Positions 35,412 through 44,746 are shown, counted from the first letter of the stretch. The stretch: 61,955 nucleotides of DNA from Bacteroidales bacterium (GCA_004558535.1 SFCP01000004.1:1-61955); one strand, 5' to 3'. Made by a program: numbers and translations. The notes: generated by a model from the sequence alone, not told the origin.

Positions 35412-36536
35412 ATGTATTTTCTCCGATTTGTTTTTTTCTGTCTCCTGCTTGGCGGGTTGCTTTCGGCGTGTGCGCCGCGGGTGGCCGTTCCCGGTCGGGG
35501 CATGCACCATGCCGTTTTGCTCCACATCGAGGATGGCGACCACTACTCGCTGGTACAGGTGCAGGACCCTTGGCATGAGGGCGAGGTGCTCCGGTCTTAT
35601 GTCCTCGCGGAGCGCGGTGCGGGGGCGCAGTTGCCCGACAGTGTTGCGCAGTTGCATCCCGTGCGCCTTGAAGTGCCCCTGCGCCATGCCGCAGTGCTGA
35701 GCAGTGTCCACGCTGCCCTGCTTTACGAGTTGGGGGCAGGTGCGCGTGTCGGCGGATTGGCCGATGCCGATTTTGTAGTGTCGGATACGCTGCGGCGCGA
35801 CCTTTCCCGCGGGCGTTTGCGCAACTTGGGTTCGTCCATGCAGCCCGACTGCGAGCAACTGGTGGCCATGCAGGCCGATGCCGTCCTTGTGTCGCCGTAC
35901 GAGGGGGCAGCTTTCGGCTCCGGCACCCTGCCTCGGGACATTCCCATCGTGCTTTGCGCCGATTATATGGAGACTTCGCCGTTGGGCCGGGCCGAGTGGA
36001 TGCGTTTCTACGGCCGCTTGGTGGGCTGTGGCGCGCGGGCAGATTCGCTTTTTGCGGCGGTCGAGTCGGCCTATACTGCCCTGAAGCAGCGTGCCGAGGC
36101 CGTCGGTGAGCGTCCCACCCTGTTTTGCGACTATATGCAGGGAGCCTCGTGGCCCCTGCCCGGCGGCGATAGCTATTTGGCCGGACTGTTTGCCGACGCC
36201 GGTGCCGATTATTTGTTTGCCGACCGTCCCGGCGCGGGCAGCATCTTCCTTTCGTTCGAGGAAGTCCTGGCCAGTGCGTCCCAGGCCGATATATGGTTGA
36301 TGAAGTACGGCCGTGCGCAGGACCCGGACCGGGCTTCCCTGCTGCGGGAGCAACCTTATTATAATCGTTTCAAGGCTTGGCGCAGCGGGCGTCTGTATGC
36401 CTGCAACACAGTCCGTGTTCCCTATTATGAGGAAGTACCTTTCCATCCCGAGCGCCTGTTGCGCGAATTGATAAGTCTGTGTCATCCCGGCCTGCTGCCT
36501 GCCTGCGAGCTGCGCTATTACCATCCCGTGCCATGA
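35412..36536 (+). CDS. ABC importer substrate-binding lipoprotein (iron/cobalamin type)
   Basis: This 374-residue lipoprotein (lipobox LLSAC, Cys20) has a class III periplasmic-binding-protein fold of the FecB/BtuF type: an N-terminal lobe with GLADADFVVS, a connecting helix and a C-terminal lobe containing SFEEVLASASQADIW. It would deliver a siderophore, haem or corrinoid to the permease encoded next. The stop codon overlaps the permease start (ATGA), so the two are translationally coupled. The exact ligand cannot be read from sequence. Confidence 0.85.
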   Translation: MYFLRFVFFCLLLGGLLSACAPRVAVPGRGMHHAVLLHIEDGDHYSLVQVQDPWHEGEVLRSYVLAERGAGAQLPDSVAQLHPVRLEVPLRHAAVLSSVHAALLYELGAGARVGGLADADFVVSDTLRRDLSRGRLRNLGSSMQPDCEQLVAMQADAVLVSPYEGAAFGSGTLPRDIPIVLCADYMETSPLGRAEWMRFYGRLVGCGARADSLFAAVESAYTALKQRAEAVGERPTLFCDYMQGASWPLPGGDSYLAGLFADAGADYLFADRPGAGSIFLSFEEVLASASQADIWLMKYGRAQDPDRASLLREQPYYNRFKAWRSGRLYACNTVRVPYYEEVPFHPERLLRELISLCHPGLLPACELRYYHPVP

Positions 36537-37543
36537 AGTCCCGTGTAGTGCTATACTATCTGCTGCCGTTGTTGCTCCTCGTCCTGTTGGTGGGGGTTAA
36601 TCTGTGGTATGGCAGCGTCTCGCTCCCTCCCGCCGAGGTTTGGCAGGCACTTTGTGGGAATTTGCCCGCCGATAGTGCTGCGCATCTCATTGTCTGCGAG
36701 TTGCGTCTGCCCACTTTGCTCACCGCCGCCTTGGTGGGTGCCGCCCTGGCCGTAAGCGGGCTGTTGATGCAGACCGTGTTCAGCAATCCGCTGGCCGATC
36801 CCTCCGTGCTGGGCGTGAATGCCGGCGCCGCGCTGGGCGCGGCGACAGCCCTGCTGTGTATGGGCGGTGCGCTGGGTGCGGCTGCGGGCAGTTGGGGCGG
36901 CTGGCTGACGGTGGCCGGTGCGGCTGCGGTGGGAGCCGCTGCCGTGATGGCGCTGCTTATGGCCTGTGCGGTCGTGGTGCGCAACCATCTGATGCTGTTG
37001 GTCGTGGGCGTGATGATCAGCTATGCCGTCGGTGCGGTGGTCACGCTGCTGAGTTATTTTGCCAGTGCCGACGGCCTGCGCAGCTATGTGGCTTGGGGGA
37101 TGGGCAACTTCGCCGGCGTGGGCCTCGAGCGCCTGCCGGTTTTTGCCGCCTTGGTCGTGGGACTGTGCGTGGTGGCCTGCTGGATGGCCAAACCGCTGAA
37201 TGCGCTGCTGCTGGGTGGCGACTATGCGCGCAATCTGGGCTACCGCGTCCGCTCGCTGCGCCTGTTGCTGTTGCTGCTGTCGGGCCTGCTGTGTGCGCTG
37301 TGCACCGCCTTTTGCGGCCCGATAGCCTTTATCGGCTTGGCAGTGCCGCACGTGGCGCGCTTCACCCTGCGCACGGCCGACCACCGGCTGCTGGTGCCCG
37401 CCACACTGCTTTGGGGCGCCAACCTGGCCCTGCTCTGCAACGCGCTCTCCCCCATCTGGGGCCATGGCGTCAGCTTGCCCCCCGGTGCACTCACGCCTTT
37501 GCTGGGTGTACCCATTGCCTGGTTGGTGCTGCGCCGCGGATAG
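36533..37543 (+). CDS. FecCD-type ABC permease
   Basis: This 336-residue membrane protein has about ten helices and belongs to the FecCD/BtuC family (landmarks NPLADPSVLGVNAGAALGA, GDYARNLG and FCGPIAFIGLAVPHVAR). The start at 36533 overlaps the upstream stop by ATGA. The expected third component, an ATP-binding FecE/BtuD protein, does not follow; a strong bidirectional terminator comes 40 nt after the stop. The ATPase must be encoded elsewhere. Confidence 0.92.
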   Translation: MKSRVVLYYLLPLLLLVLLVGVNLWYGSVSLPPAEVWQALCGNLPADSAAHLIVCELRLPTLLTAALVGAALAVSGLLMQTVFSNPLADPSVLGVNAGAALGAATALLCMGGALGAAAGSWGGWLTVAGAAAVGAAAVMALLMACAVVVRNHLMLLVVGVMISYAVGAVVTLLSYFASADGLRSYVAWGMGNFAGVGLERLPVFAALVVGLCVVACWMAKPLNALLLGGDYARNLGYRVRSLRLLLLLLSGLLCALCTAFCGPIAFIGLAVPHVARFTLRTADHRLLVPATLLWGANLALLCNALSPIWGHGVSLPPGALTPLLGVPIAWLVLRRG

Positions 37544-37583
37544 GGGCGTGACCGACGGATGTAGTGTCGGGGGAATGGGTATG

Positions 37584-37627
37584 AACGACGAATGGCAGTC
37601 GCCGCGCGGTGACTGCCATTCGTCGTT
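37584..37627. terminator. Bidirectional terminator between permease and nucleotidase genes
   Basis: A perfect 17-bp stem (AACGACGAATGGCAGTC at 37584-37600 with its complement at 37611-37627) and a 10-nt loop lie between two converging genes. Confidence 0.85.
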
Positions 37628-37644
37628 TGGGTATCTTGTGGCCC

Positions 37645-38490
37645 TTACTGTTGCAGGTGGAGCACGATGCGTCCCACATAGACGGCATGTTTGCCGTTTT
37701 GATCTACGGGAACGGCGTGACCGGCAGCGTCCTGCGCGTAGGCCAGTTCTTCCAAATAAGTATGGCTGTGCCCGCCGAGCACGAGGTCCACGCCTTCGAG
37801 TTGTGCAAAGACCTGCTGGTCTCCCTCGGCGTCCTTTTCGTTCCAGCCCAGGTGGGACAGGCAAACCACCACGTCGCACTTCTCCCCTTCGCGCAGCGTC
37901 TTGATGGTGCGGCGCGCCGCCTCGACGGGCGACAGGTAGGTGATGCCCGCAAAATTCTCCTCCGTAATCAGGCCGTCGGCCTTGGGCGACAGGCCGAACA
38001 CGCCGACCTTCACGCCTTGCCGCTCCACGATGACGTAGGGCTTGACGATGGCAGCCAGCGGCGTACTGCCGAAATCATAGTTGGCGCACACCACGGGGAA
38101 ATTGGCGCGTTGCAGGAGGTTGGCCAGGTGGTCTACGCCGAAATCAAACTCGTGGTTGCCCAGCGCGACGGCGTCGTAGTGCATGCGGTTCATCAGTTCC
38201 ACCTCGACTTCCCCCTTGAACAGGTTGTAGAAGAAGGACCCTTGCGAGAAGTCACCGCTGTCGAAGAGCAGCAGGTCGGGTGTGGCGGCGCGTTCCTGCT
38301 CCAGCAGGGCAATTCGGCGCAGAAATCCGGCGCGTCCCGCCGTGGCCGTATCGTCGATCAGGGGGCTGATGGGCCGGATGGTGCTGTGGGTATCGTTGGT
38401 GTGCAGGATGACCAGCTGCCGGTCGTCCCGGGCTGCATACAGCAGGCTGAAAGCCAGTAGGAAAAGCAGGAACAGGGAAGTTCGCTTCAT
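37645..38490 (-). CDS. 5'-nucleotidase, metallophosphoesterase half
   Basis: This 281-residue exported protein has a signal peptide (1-20) and the calcineurin-like domain of UshA-type 5'-nucleotidases: metal-binding motifs HTNDTHS (30-36), DSGDF, GNHEFDFG and GGHSHT. It lacks the C-terminal substrate-binding domain of UshA, which is encoded by the preceding gene in the operon (38555-39325). Together they would dephosphorylate extracellular or periplasmic nucleotides. Confidence 0.9.
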   Translation of the reverse strand: MKRTSLFLLFLLAFSLLYAARDDRQLVILHTNDTHSTIRPISPLIDDTATAGRAGFLRRIALLEQERAATPDLLLFDSGDFSQGSFFYNLFKGEVEVELMNRMHYDAVALGNHEFDFGVDHLANLLQRANFPVVCANYDFGSTPLAAIVKPYVIVERQGVKVGVFGLSPKADGLITEENFAGITYLSPVEAARRTIKTLREGEKCDVVVCLSHLGWNEKDAEGDQQVFAQLEGVDLVLGGHSHTYLEELAYAQDAAGHAVPVDQNGKHAVYVGRIVLHLQQ

Positions 38491-38554
38491 GGTAAGTGTG
38501 TTTTAGGGTAGAGTGGGGTAGAGGGATTGTGGGTGAGAGTGGGGATTGCAGGCT

Positions 38555-39325
38555 TTATTCGGCCACCGTGATGCGGCCTTCCACCTGTGTGTCCACCGTC
38601 TGTCCGGCCGCTTCGGCTGCGCGGAAGTAATCTGCGATGATGAGGCACGCCTTGGTGTTGGCTTTCGAGGGAATGCGGTAGTCGCGTTTCTTCTTGAAGG
38701 CTATGAGTCCGTCGTTCCCTTTGGCCAGGAAGTCGATGGTGGCGATGCGGTAGTGGGCCGCAGGGTCGATGCTGCGTCCGTGCAGGCTTGCGCTGACCAG
38801 TTGTCCGTCGGGCGTGATGACCAGTTGCACGCCGTGGCTCACGCCCTCGCCGCCGTTGGCCGCTATTTGCCGGAAGAGTTCCAGCAGTTCTTCGCCGCTG
38901 AGGGTAAGAAAGGAAATGTAGTTGTCGAAGGGAGCCATATCGACCACGTTGCCGTAGTTGACAGCCCCTTTGGGCAGTGCGGCGCGGATGCCCCCCATGT
39001 TGTAGACGCCCAGGTCAGGTTTCTCATCGAATGCAGGGCCGGCCCACACCATGATGTCGGCCAGCAGGTTCGACAGCGGGCTTTCGGGCCGTCCGCTGCG
39101 CAGCGTGCGCGTCGTGTGTCCCACTATGGGGCTGGATACACTGTCCACAATGTGTGCGTAGGGGGCCAGAAAATCCGTCAGCTCGGCGGGAATGCAGGCA
39201 TCGTAGCGGTTGTCGACCAGCAGTCGCGTGCGCTCCACGCCGCAGACGTGGAGGGGCTTCGATGTGTGGCAGGCGGTGAGTCCTGCCATGACGCTTAATA
39301 TTAATAGGACGTTGATTTTTTTCAT
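38555..39325 (-). CDS. 5'-nucleotidase, C-terminal substrate domain, lipoprotein
   Basis: This 256-residue lipoprotein (lipobox GLTAC, Cys19) corresponds to the C-terminal domain of UshA, with the segments ESPLSNLLADIM, YNMGGIRAALPKGAVNYG, PFDN and FLAKGNDGL. It carries the nucleotide-binding part but no metal site. It is transcribed just before the metallophosphoesterase gene, so the enzyme is split into two chains, one lipid-anchored. Confidence 0.9.
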   Translation of the reverse strand: MKKINVLLILSVMAGLTACHTSKPLHVCGVERTRLLVDNRYDACIPAELTDFLAPYAHIVDSVSSPIVGHTTRTLRSGRPESPLSNLLADIMVWAGPAFDEKPDLGVYNMGGIRAALPKGAVNYGNVVDMAPFDNYISFLTLSGEELLELFRQIAANGGEGVSHGVQLVITPDGQLVSASLHGRSIDPAAHYRIATIDFLAKGNDGLIAFKKKRDYRIPSKANTKACLIIADYFRAAEAAGQTVDTQVEGRITVAE

Positions 39326-39350
39326 GAACCTATGGTGTGTTTGTGTGGCA

Positions 39351-39509
39351 AAGTTAGTGAAAGCCGAGGGATATGAAAAAAGAAAAAACCAAGTTTTTGC
39401 TTTTTTTTATATCCGAGGCGCCTCCTAACTTATGAAAAGTTAGTGAAAGCCGAGAGATATGGAAAACGTAAAACCAAGTTTTTGCTTTTTTTATATCCGA
39501 GGCGCCTCC
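39351..39509. repeat. Tandem duplication of about 75 bp with internal hairpin
   Basis: Copy 1 (39351-39425) and copy 2 (39437-39509) start with AAGTTAGTGAAAGCCGAG and end with ATATCCGAGGCGCCTCC. Each contains an A-rich arm and a T-rich arm flanked by GATAT and ATATC, forming a hairpin. The duplication includes the -7 region of the nucleotidase promoter. Confidence 0.8.
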
Positions 39510-39637
39510 GTTGCCCCTTTGGGGAAATTGGGAAATGGAAATTAGGCGTTGGGAATTTTGGGGCGAGGTGGTGGGCCGGGCACCCTGCCTACTGGCTTTC
39601 CGGAACGCGCAAGAATTGGGGTCATCTCCGGCGAAGA

Positions 39638-39909
39638 ATTAACATCTTTAACCTTCGGCAACATTTCGCCGGCTGCTTCCGCGCAACTACAAAGCACTTG
39701 GAAAAAACTATCCGGCACTTAGAAAAAATTACAAAGGACTTAGAAAAAACTAAGTCCGACTTAGTGAACCCCGAAAACCGACCTTTTTCTGCCCAAAGGT
39801 GGGGTAAAAACAATGGAGAAAGCCCCGGCGGCGCGGCTTTCTCCATTCCTGCAATGCAAATATACAACATTTTTCAGCGAAAAGCAAATCGGCCTTTCCG
39901 CGTTTTAAC
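39638..39909 (-). repeat. Dispersed promoter-hairpin-iteron element, copy E
   Basis: On the minus strand: GTTAAAACG (39909-39901), TTTG (39888-39885), 20 nt, TATATTTG (39864-39857), a perfect 13-bp hairpin (39847-39835 with 39824-39812) followed by GTTTTT, then four 21-bp iterons (39766-39683), one of them the palindrome CTAAGTC-CGACTTAG. Confidence 0.85.
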
Positions 39910-40098
39910 ATTTCGCCGCCCTCGCCGCAGAGGGAGCGCGCGGTCCGCCGCGGGTGGCGTGCGAAAGGTAAGAAAACGACTCTTGTCTCAAAGTGTTTTT
40001 TGAGAATAACGGCGGCTGCCGGGCCGTAATCGCACCATGGATTGTCACCGTTTTGAATTTATTTCATTAAAAGCTTGTTTGGGAACAAATTAATTTTC

Positions 40099-40106
40099 TA
40101 TATTTG
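40099..40106 (+). promoter_or_regulatory. -7 element upstream of the 40253 gene
   Basis: TATATTTG with a TTTG about 17-21 nt upstream. It predicts a 5' leader of about 140 nt before the coding start. Confidence 0.55.
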
Positions 40107-40252
40107 CAACCTAAAGCACATATTACCTTATCCAAAAGTTGACAGCTGCGAACTTCCAGCGCACGCTTCAGCACCTGTGGCACACCGCGTAGACGCTACT
40201 ATCTGTTGCTTGAAAATAAAATCCCTAAGTACTAACGTATAATAGACTCCTT

Positions 40253-42085
40253 ATGAAGAACAATCGCGCAAGGAAATGGATGACCGGCACTGCTTTGCTG
40301 CTGGCCGCGAATTGCTGCATGACTTCATGCTTAGACAAAAGTTTTGACCTCGACGAGGACATCGACATGACCATGGGCTTTGGCAGCGATGGCCTGTCGG
40401 TAAAGTTGGGTACGACCGAAAAAATCCTGCTGGGCGACATCCTGGAGGTAGACAAGTCGGTGAAGCTCGACAATGCCAACACGTATTACCTTGTCGAGGA
40501 GGGAAGCACCTCCGTAGACTTCAAGGTGAACACCTTCTCGACGAATATCACCAACGCATCCCTGTCTACCACCCATCGCGTGGTGAATTTCTCGGATGTC
40601 TTGGCCGATATGGGCATCCCATCGGGCCTGTCGGTCAACGTACCGGCCGGCTATAGCCTCACGAATTACGGCGAGGGCCAAACAGACAAGTTCGCTTTCA
40701 CCGTAAAGGACATTCAGGCCGACGTGAAGCAGGTAACGACCGTCTATCCCAAGGAGGGCACGTGTGTAGCACTTTCCCTGCGCACACGGACTTCGAACAA
40801 TTCAGATTTCAAGCTGACCGAGGTGCGCGATTTGGAGATAAAAATGCCCGATTATCTCAAGATAAAGAGCGTAGACAAGGGAAGCTTCACCGGACATACC
40901 GTTCGCATCCCGCTGCTGAGCAATCCCGAGGGTGCCCCTATCTGTAAAGTTGAAGTGGACTGCATAGAGCTGGGTGCTGACGGCGTCGTAAGCAATAAGC
41001 ACGAGCTGTCGCTGCCGGTGGAAAAGACCTTGGTCACGATGAAAGGTACCTTTACGTTCTCCACAACAAATGGATTTACGATGACAGAAGCCGACTACGC
41101 CGACGTAGAACTGGCCTTGTTTATCGGTACAGGCACGCCGGGCACCGTCTCGAACATCGAAATCGCAGCCGTCGAGGGTAAATTTGATCCTGTCATCGAC
41201 CCGTCCCTCGAAAACATCGACATAGCCGGCAGCTTGCCCGACTTCCTCGATGATCCCGAGGTCTTCGTCGACGTGGCCAACCCCACGCTGAAATTCAAAG
41301 CCGACTTGACCAACATCCCCCTCAGCCTCAATTTTACGGGAGACCTGACCGCTCACAAGGGTGGAGCCAACGGCTTCGACAAGACGGTCCGCTTGCCCAA
41401 GGATGGCGTAGCTTCTTTCCTCCAGGGCCGCGACAACCTCCTCTACTTCTGCCAGACGGGCACGCCCTACGACCCCGCTGGCGCAGAAGCAGGCGCCGGC
41501 ATCTACACCGTGCCCACACTGAGCGACCTCATCGAGCAACTGCCCGATTATATCAGCGTGGATGTCAGCGCACCCAAGGTTCGCGTAAAACAGGATGAGA
41601 CCTACCACGTCACCCTGGGCAAGAATTATCACGCCAACCTGAAGTACAACATCTTCGTGCCCTTCCAGTTTAACGCCGGACTGAAGATCGTCTATAGCGA
41701 CAGCACCGACAATATGAACGATGACCTGAAGGACTATCAGGCACACGGACTGAAAGTGACGGCAACGGCCAAGAGCACCATCCCCTTGGACCTGCTGGCC
41801 ACCGTGACGCCGGTTGACATCAACGGCCAGCCCATCTCCGGCATCCATGTAAGCCAAGCCACCATTCCCGCTTCGGACGGCGAGCATGAAAGCAGCAGCG
41901 AGTTGACACTGGATATTAGGTTGGATAATCCCGCCGACCTGCAATTGGTGGACAAACTGCTCTTCCGCGTCAATGCCGACGCCAATGCCAACGCCAACGG
42001 CACTTCGCTCAAATCCACGCAGTACTTGCAGCTCGAGGATGTGCGAATCCGCCTCAACGGACAAGTAGTGGGAGACTTCAACTAA
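40253..42085 (+). CDS. Large lipoprotein of unknown function
   Basis: This 610-residue protein has a lipoprotein signal with Cys26 (CMTSC) and a mature region rich in beta-strand-like sequence, acidic residues and repeated short segments such as DNPADLQ and ASLxxTH-like pieces. I do not recognise a domain. It is followed 50 nt later by a DUF5723 outer-membrane protein in the same direction; this pairing of a lipoprotein with a barrel suggests a surface or cell-envelope complex (inference). A long leader separates it from its promoter. Confidence 0.8.
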   Translation: MKNNRARKWMTGTALLLAANCCMTSCLDKSFDLDEDIDMTMGFGSDGLSVKLGTTEKILLGDILEVDKSVKLDNANTYYLVEEGSTSVDFKVNTFSTNITNASLSTTHRVVNFSDVLADMGIPSGLSVNVPAGYSLTNYGEGQTDKFAFTVKDIQADVKQVTTVYPKEGTCVALSLRTRTSNNSDFKLTEVRDLEIKMPDYLKIKSVDKGSFTGHTVRIPLLSNPEGAPICKVEVDCIELGADGVVSNKHELSLPVEKTLVTMKGTFTFSTTNGFTMTEADYADVELALFIGTGTPGTVSNIEIAAVEGKFDPVIDPSLENIDIAGSLPDFLDDPEVFVDVANPTLKFKADLTNIPLSLNFTGDLTAHKGGANGFDKTVRLPKDGVASFLQGRDNLLYFCQTGTPYDPAGAEAGAGIYTVPTLSDLIEQLPDYISVDVSAPKVRVKQDETYHVTLGKNYHANLKYNIFVPFQFNAGLKIVYSDSTDNMNDDLKDYQAHGLKVTATAKSTIPLDLLATVTPVDINGQPISGIHVSQATIPASDGEHESSSELTLDIRLDNPADLQLVDKLLFRVNADANANANGTSLKSTQYLQLEDVRIRLNGQVVGDFN

Positions 42086-42135
42086 GCCCTCACGGAGAAT
42101 TACAAACTTAATCGGTAACCCTGATACTTGAATAT

Positions 42136-43521
42136 ATGAAATCCGGTTTGAAATATTTGGCCGCAGCCCTGACCTTGGCAGCCGCCATCCCCGCTTCGGC
42201 ACAGGAACTTCGTTCTTCCTACTTTATGGAGACCTCGAATTTCCGCCATCAAATGAATCCCGCGCTGCTGGATGCTCCCTATTTCAGCACACTCTTCGGA
42301 CAAATCAACGTAGGTACGACCGGCAACATCGGCGCCAAGAACTTCATCTACGATTTGAACGGGAACCCCAATTATAAGTACACGACGTTCATGAATCCCT
42401 GCGTCAGCGCCAATCAGTTCTTGGGAGACCTGCACGACAAGAACCGCGCAGACGTATACCTGAACTGGAACCTGCTGTCTGTCGGCTTCAAAGCTTTCGG
42501 CGGCGTCAACCTCGTGGAAATCAACCTGCGCTCCAATACCAACGTAACCCTGCCCTACGAGCTTTTCGAGTTTGCCAAAACCGCCGGCGCCAAGGAACAT
42601 TACGAACTGGACGGCATCGGCATGCGCTCGCAGAACTATGTCGAGCTGGCGCTGGGTCATTCGCGCAAAATAAATGACCGCCTGCGCATCGGTGCCAAGA
42701 TGAAATTTTTGGTAGGTGCTGCCTACGCAGATTTCTCGGCCGACCAGCTCACCGTAGACATGACAGATGACGCATGGCGCGTGCAGGGAAAAGCACAGAT
42801 GAAGGCTTCGGTGCTGAGCAGCACGCTGACGCACAAAGTACTCTCCTACAATGCACCCGACGGACGGCCCCGCGTGGACAAACTGGACGACATCTCGTTT
42901 GGCTTGCCCGGCTTTGGTCTCGCCTTTGACCTCGGTGCTTCGTACAAACTGACGGATGATCTGACCCTCAGCGCAGGCCTCACCGACCTCGGCTTCATCA
43001 GTTGGAAGAACACCAAGCACGCTTCCTCGCAGGGTGACTATACGTTTGACGGATTCGACAATATCTACGTCGGCGGCAACGATACGGGCGACAACAAGCT
43101 CGACGATCAGTTTGAAAGCCTGGGTGATGATTTGGAAGAAATGTTTGCGGTCTACGACGACGGCGAGAAAAAGGCTACACAAGCCCTGGCCGCCACGCTG
43201 AATATCGGTGCGGAGTACACGCTTCCTGTCTACCGCAAGCTGCGCTTCGGTTTCCTTTACACGTCGCGCATCCACGGCAAATATTCCTGGCACGAGGGAA
43301 TGCTGTCGGCCAATATCCGCCCCGTGAAGTGGTTTGAGGCCAGTGTAAACGGCGCAGTGACCAGCACAGGCTGGACCGGCGGTGGCGCGCTGAGCTTCAA
43401 GGCGCCTCACTTCAACTTCTACATCGCTGCCGACCGCTTCTTCGGCAAGCTCGGCAAGCAGTATGTTCCCCTCAACAGCATGAACGGCAACGTGACGCTG
43501 GGCATGACTTTCCCGCTCTAA
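42136..43521 (+). CDS. DUF5723 family outer-membrane protein
   Basis: This 461-residue protein has a signal peptide (1-22, ending ASAQ) and matches the DUF5723 family by its early segment SSYFMETSNFRHQMNPAL and its beta-barrel pattern, ending in GMTFPL. It is probably an outer-membrane barrel of about 14-16 strands. No function is established. It is co-transcribed with the preceding lipoprotein and followed by an intrinsic terminator. Confidence 0.85.
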   Translation: MKSGLKYLAAALTLAAAIPASAQELRSSYFMETSNFRHQMNPALLDAPYFSTLFGQINVGTTGNIGAKNFIYDLNGNPNYKYTTFMNPCVSANQFLGDLHDKNRADVYLNWNLLSVGFKAFGGVNLVEINLRSNTNVTLPYELFEFAKTAGAKEHYELDGIGMRSQNYVELALGHSRKINDRLRIGAKMKFLVGAAYADFSADQLTVDMTDDAWRVQGKAQMKASVLSSTLTHKVLSYNAPDGRPRVDKLDDISFGLPGFGLAFDLGASYKLTDDLTLSAGLTDLGFISWKNTKHASSQGDYTFDGFDNIYVGGNDTGDNKLDDQFESLGDDLEEMFAVYDDGEKKATQALAATLNIGAEYTLPVYRKLRFGFLYTSRIHGKYSWHEGMLSANIRPVKWFEASVNGAVTSTGWTGGGALSFKAPHFNFYIAADRFFGKLGKQYVPLNSMNGNVTLGMTFPL

Positions 43522-43577
43522 GCCGGGAGGCCGCCGCATCAAGGCACAGCCCGCCGCGTCAAGGCTTTCATAGAAAA

Positions 43578-43623
43578 CGGACAGCCCGACCGTGAGAAAT
43601 CACCGGCCGGGCTGTTCTGTTTT
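43578..43623 (+). terminator. Intrinsic terminator after the DUF5723 gene
   Basis: ACAGCCCG near 43580-43587 pairs with CGGGCTGT at 43607-43614, with further inner pairing, followed by CTGTTTTT to 43623. The rest of 43522-43825 holds no gene I can support. Confidence 0.8.
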
Positions 43624-43775
43624 TCGGGCGGGTAGACAGGCCGGCGGGCGTCATGGGCGAATTTTCGGGGCCGGCAGGCGCGTCCGGAGTGTTCGAAAAT
43701 ACTTTTTCTTTGTACCCCTTTTGCGCGGCCTCCCATTTTCCCGACAGCGGCTTCCGCGCATTTCCTGCTAATTCG

Positions 43776-43783
43776 TACTTTTG
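43776..43783 (+). promoter_or_regulatory. -7 element of ptb-buk promoter
   Basis: TACTTTTG lies 43 nt before the ptb start, without a clear TTTG at -33. Confidence 0.55.
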
Positions 43784-43825
43784 CAGGCGAAAGTTCTACT
43801 TGCTGCATCTTGAATCCTGTAACCT

Positions 43826-44746
43826 ATGAACTACATCCAAACTTTTGAAGCCATGGTGGCCCACCTGTCCGCAGGAGGATGCCGCCGGCGCATCGCCGTG
43901 ACGTGCGGCTACGACGAGAGTACGCTCCAGGCTGTCGGCCGGGCCTTGGCCGGCGGATTTGCCCACGTCCTGTTTGTAGGCGATGCCGAGCGCGTGCGCA
44001 ACCATGCCGCTCTGACACCCTTTGCCGAGCACATAGAGTACATCATCCCCGAGAGCGACGAGCCCGCAGCCGCTGCGGCCGCCGCCGTCCGCCTGGTGCG
44101 CGAGGGCAAGGCCGACATACTGATGAAGGGACTTATCAGTACGGACGTCCTGCTGCGCGCCGTGCTCAACAAGGAGGCCGGCCTGTTGCCGCCGGGAAGC
44201 GTGCTGACCCACCTGGCCGTGGCCCAGGTGCCCGGACGCGGGAAGCTGTTGTTCTTCACCGACTCCGCCGTCATCCCATATCCCACTCCCGAGCAACGGG
44301 CTGCCCAAGTGGGCTACGCCATCCGCATGTGTCGCGCTTTTGGGCTGGAGGAGCCGCGCGTAGCCCTTATCCACTGCTCCGAACACGTCAGCGAGAAATT
44401 CCCGCATACGCTTACCTACGCCGAATTGGCCCGACGCGCGCAAGCCGGCGAGTGGGGGCGCGCCATTGTCGACGGTCCGCTTGACGTCAGGACCAGCATA
44501 GACCCCGTCGCCCTGCGGACGAAGGGCATTGACTCGCCGATAGAGGGCTGTGCCGACGTGCTGGTCTTTCCCGACATCGAGGCCGGCAACACTTTCTACA
44601 AGACCGTCACCTACCTGACGGGCAGCGATGTGGCCGGAGTCCTGTGTGGCACGACCTGTCCCGTCATCCTGCCCTCGCGTGGCGACAGTGCTGCCGACAA
44701 GTACTACAGCCTGGCGTTTGCCGCCGTAGGCTGTTCCGCCGAATGA
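43826..44746 (+). CDS. ptb: Phosphate butyryltransferase
   Basis: This 306-residue protein belongs to the phosphate acetyl/butyryltransferase family and converts butyryl-CoA (or branched acyl-CoA) to the acyl phosphate. Landmarks are DILMKGLISTDVLLRAVLN, the VILPSRGDSAADKY segment at the C-terminus and a length typical of Ptb rather than the longer Pta. butyrate kinase follows after 51 nt, which fixes the assignment. Together they make ATP from acyl-CoA. Confidence 0.92.
   Translation: MNYIQTFEAMVAHLSAGGCRRRIAVTCGYDESTLQAVGRALAGGFAHVLFVGDAERVRNHAALTPFAEHIEYIIPESDEPAAAAAAAVRLVREGKADILMKGLISTDVLLRAVLNKEAGLLPPGSVLTHLAVAQVPGRGKLLFFTDSAVIPYPTPEQRAAQVGYAIRMCRAFGLEEPRVALIHCSEHVSEKFPHTLTYAELARRAQAGEWGRAIVDGPLDVRTSIDPVALRTKGIDSPIEGCADVLVFPDIEAGNTFYKTVTYLTGSDVAGVLCGTTCPVILPSRGDSAADKYYSLAFAAVGCSAE

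Larger units (their letters stand above)
39326..40252. other. Intergenic region between divergent genes
   Basis: These 927 bases hold the nucleotidase promoter (-7 TAACTTTG on minus at 39356-39349), a 75-bp duplication (39351-39509), copy E of the dispersed element and the promoter with a long leader of the 40253 gene (TATATTTG at 40099-40106). The frame 39443-40003 passes through repeats and is not called. Confidence 0.65.

Noticed and set aside
37645..39325. Frameshifted single ushA gene
   Set aside because: The two halves are in reverse order relative to UshA, each has its own signal peptide or lipobox, and a spacer of 64 nt separates them, so they are genuine separate genes.
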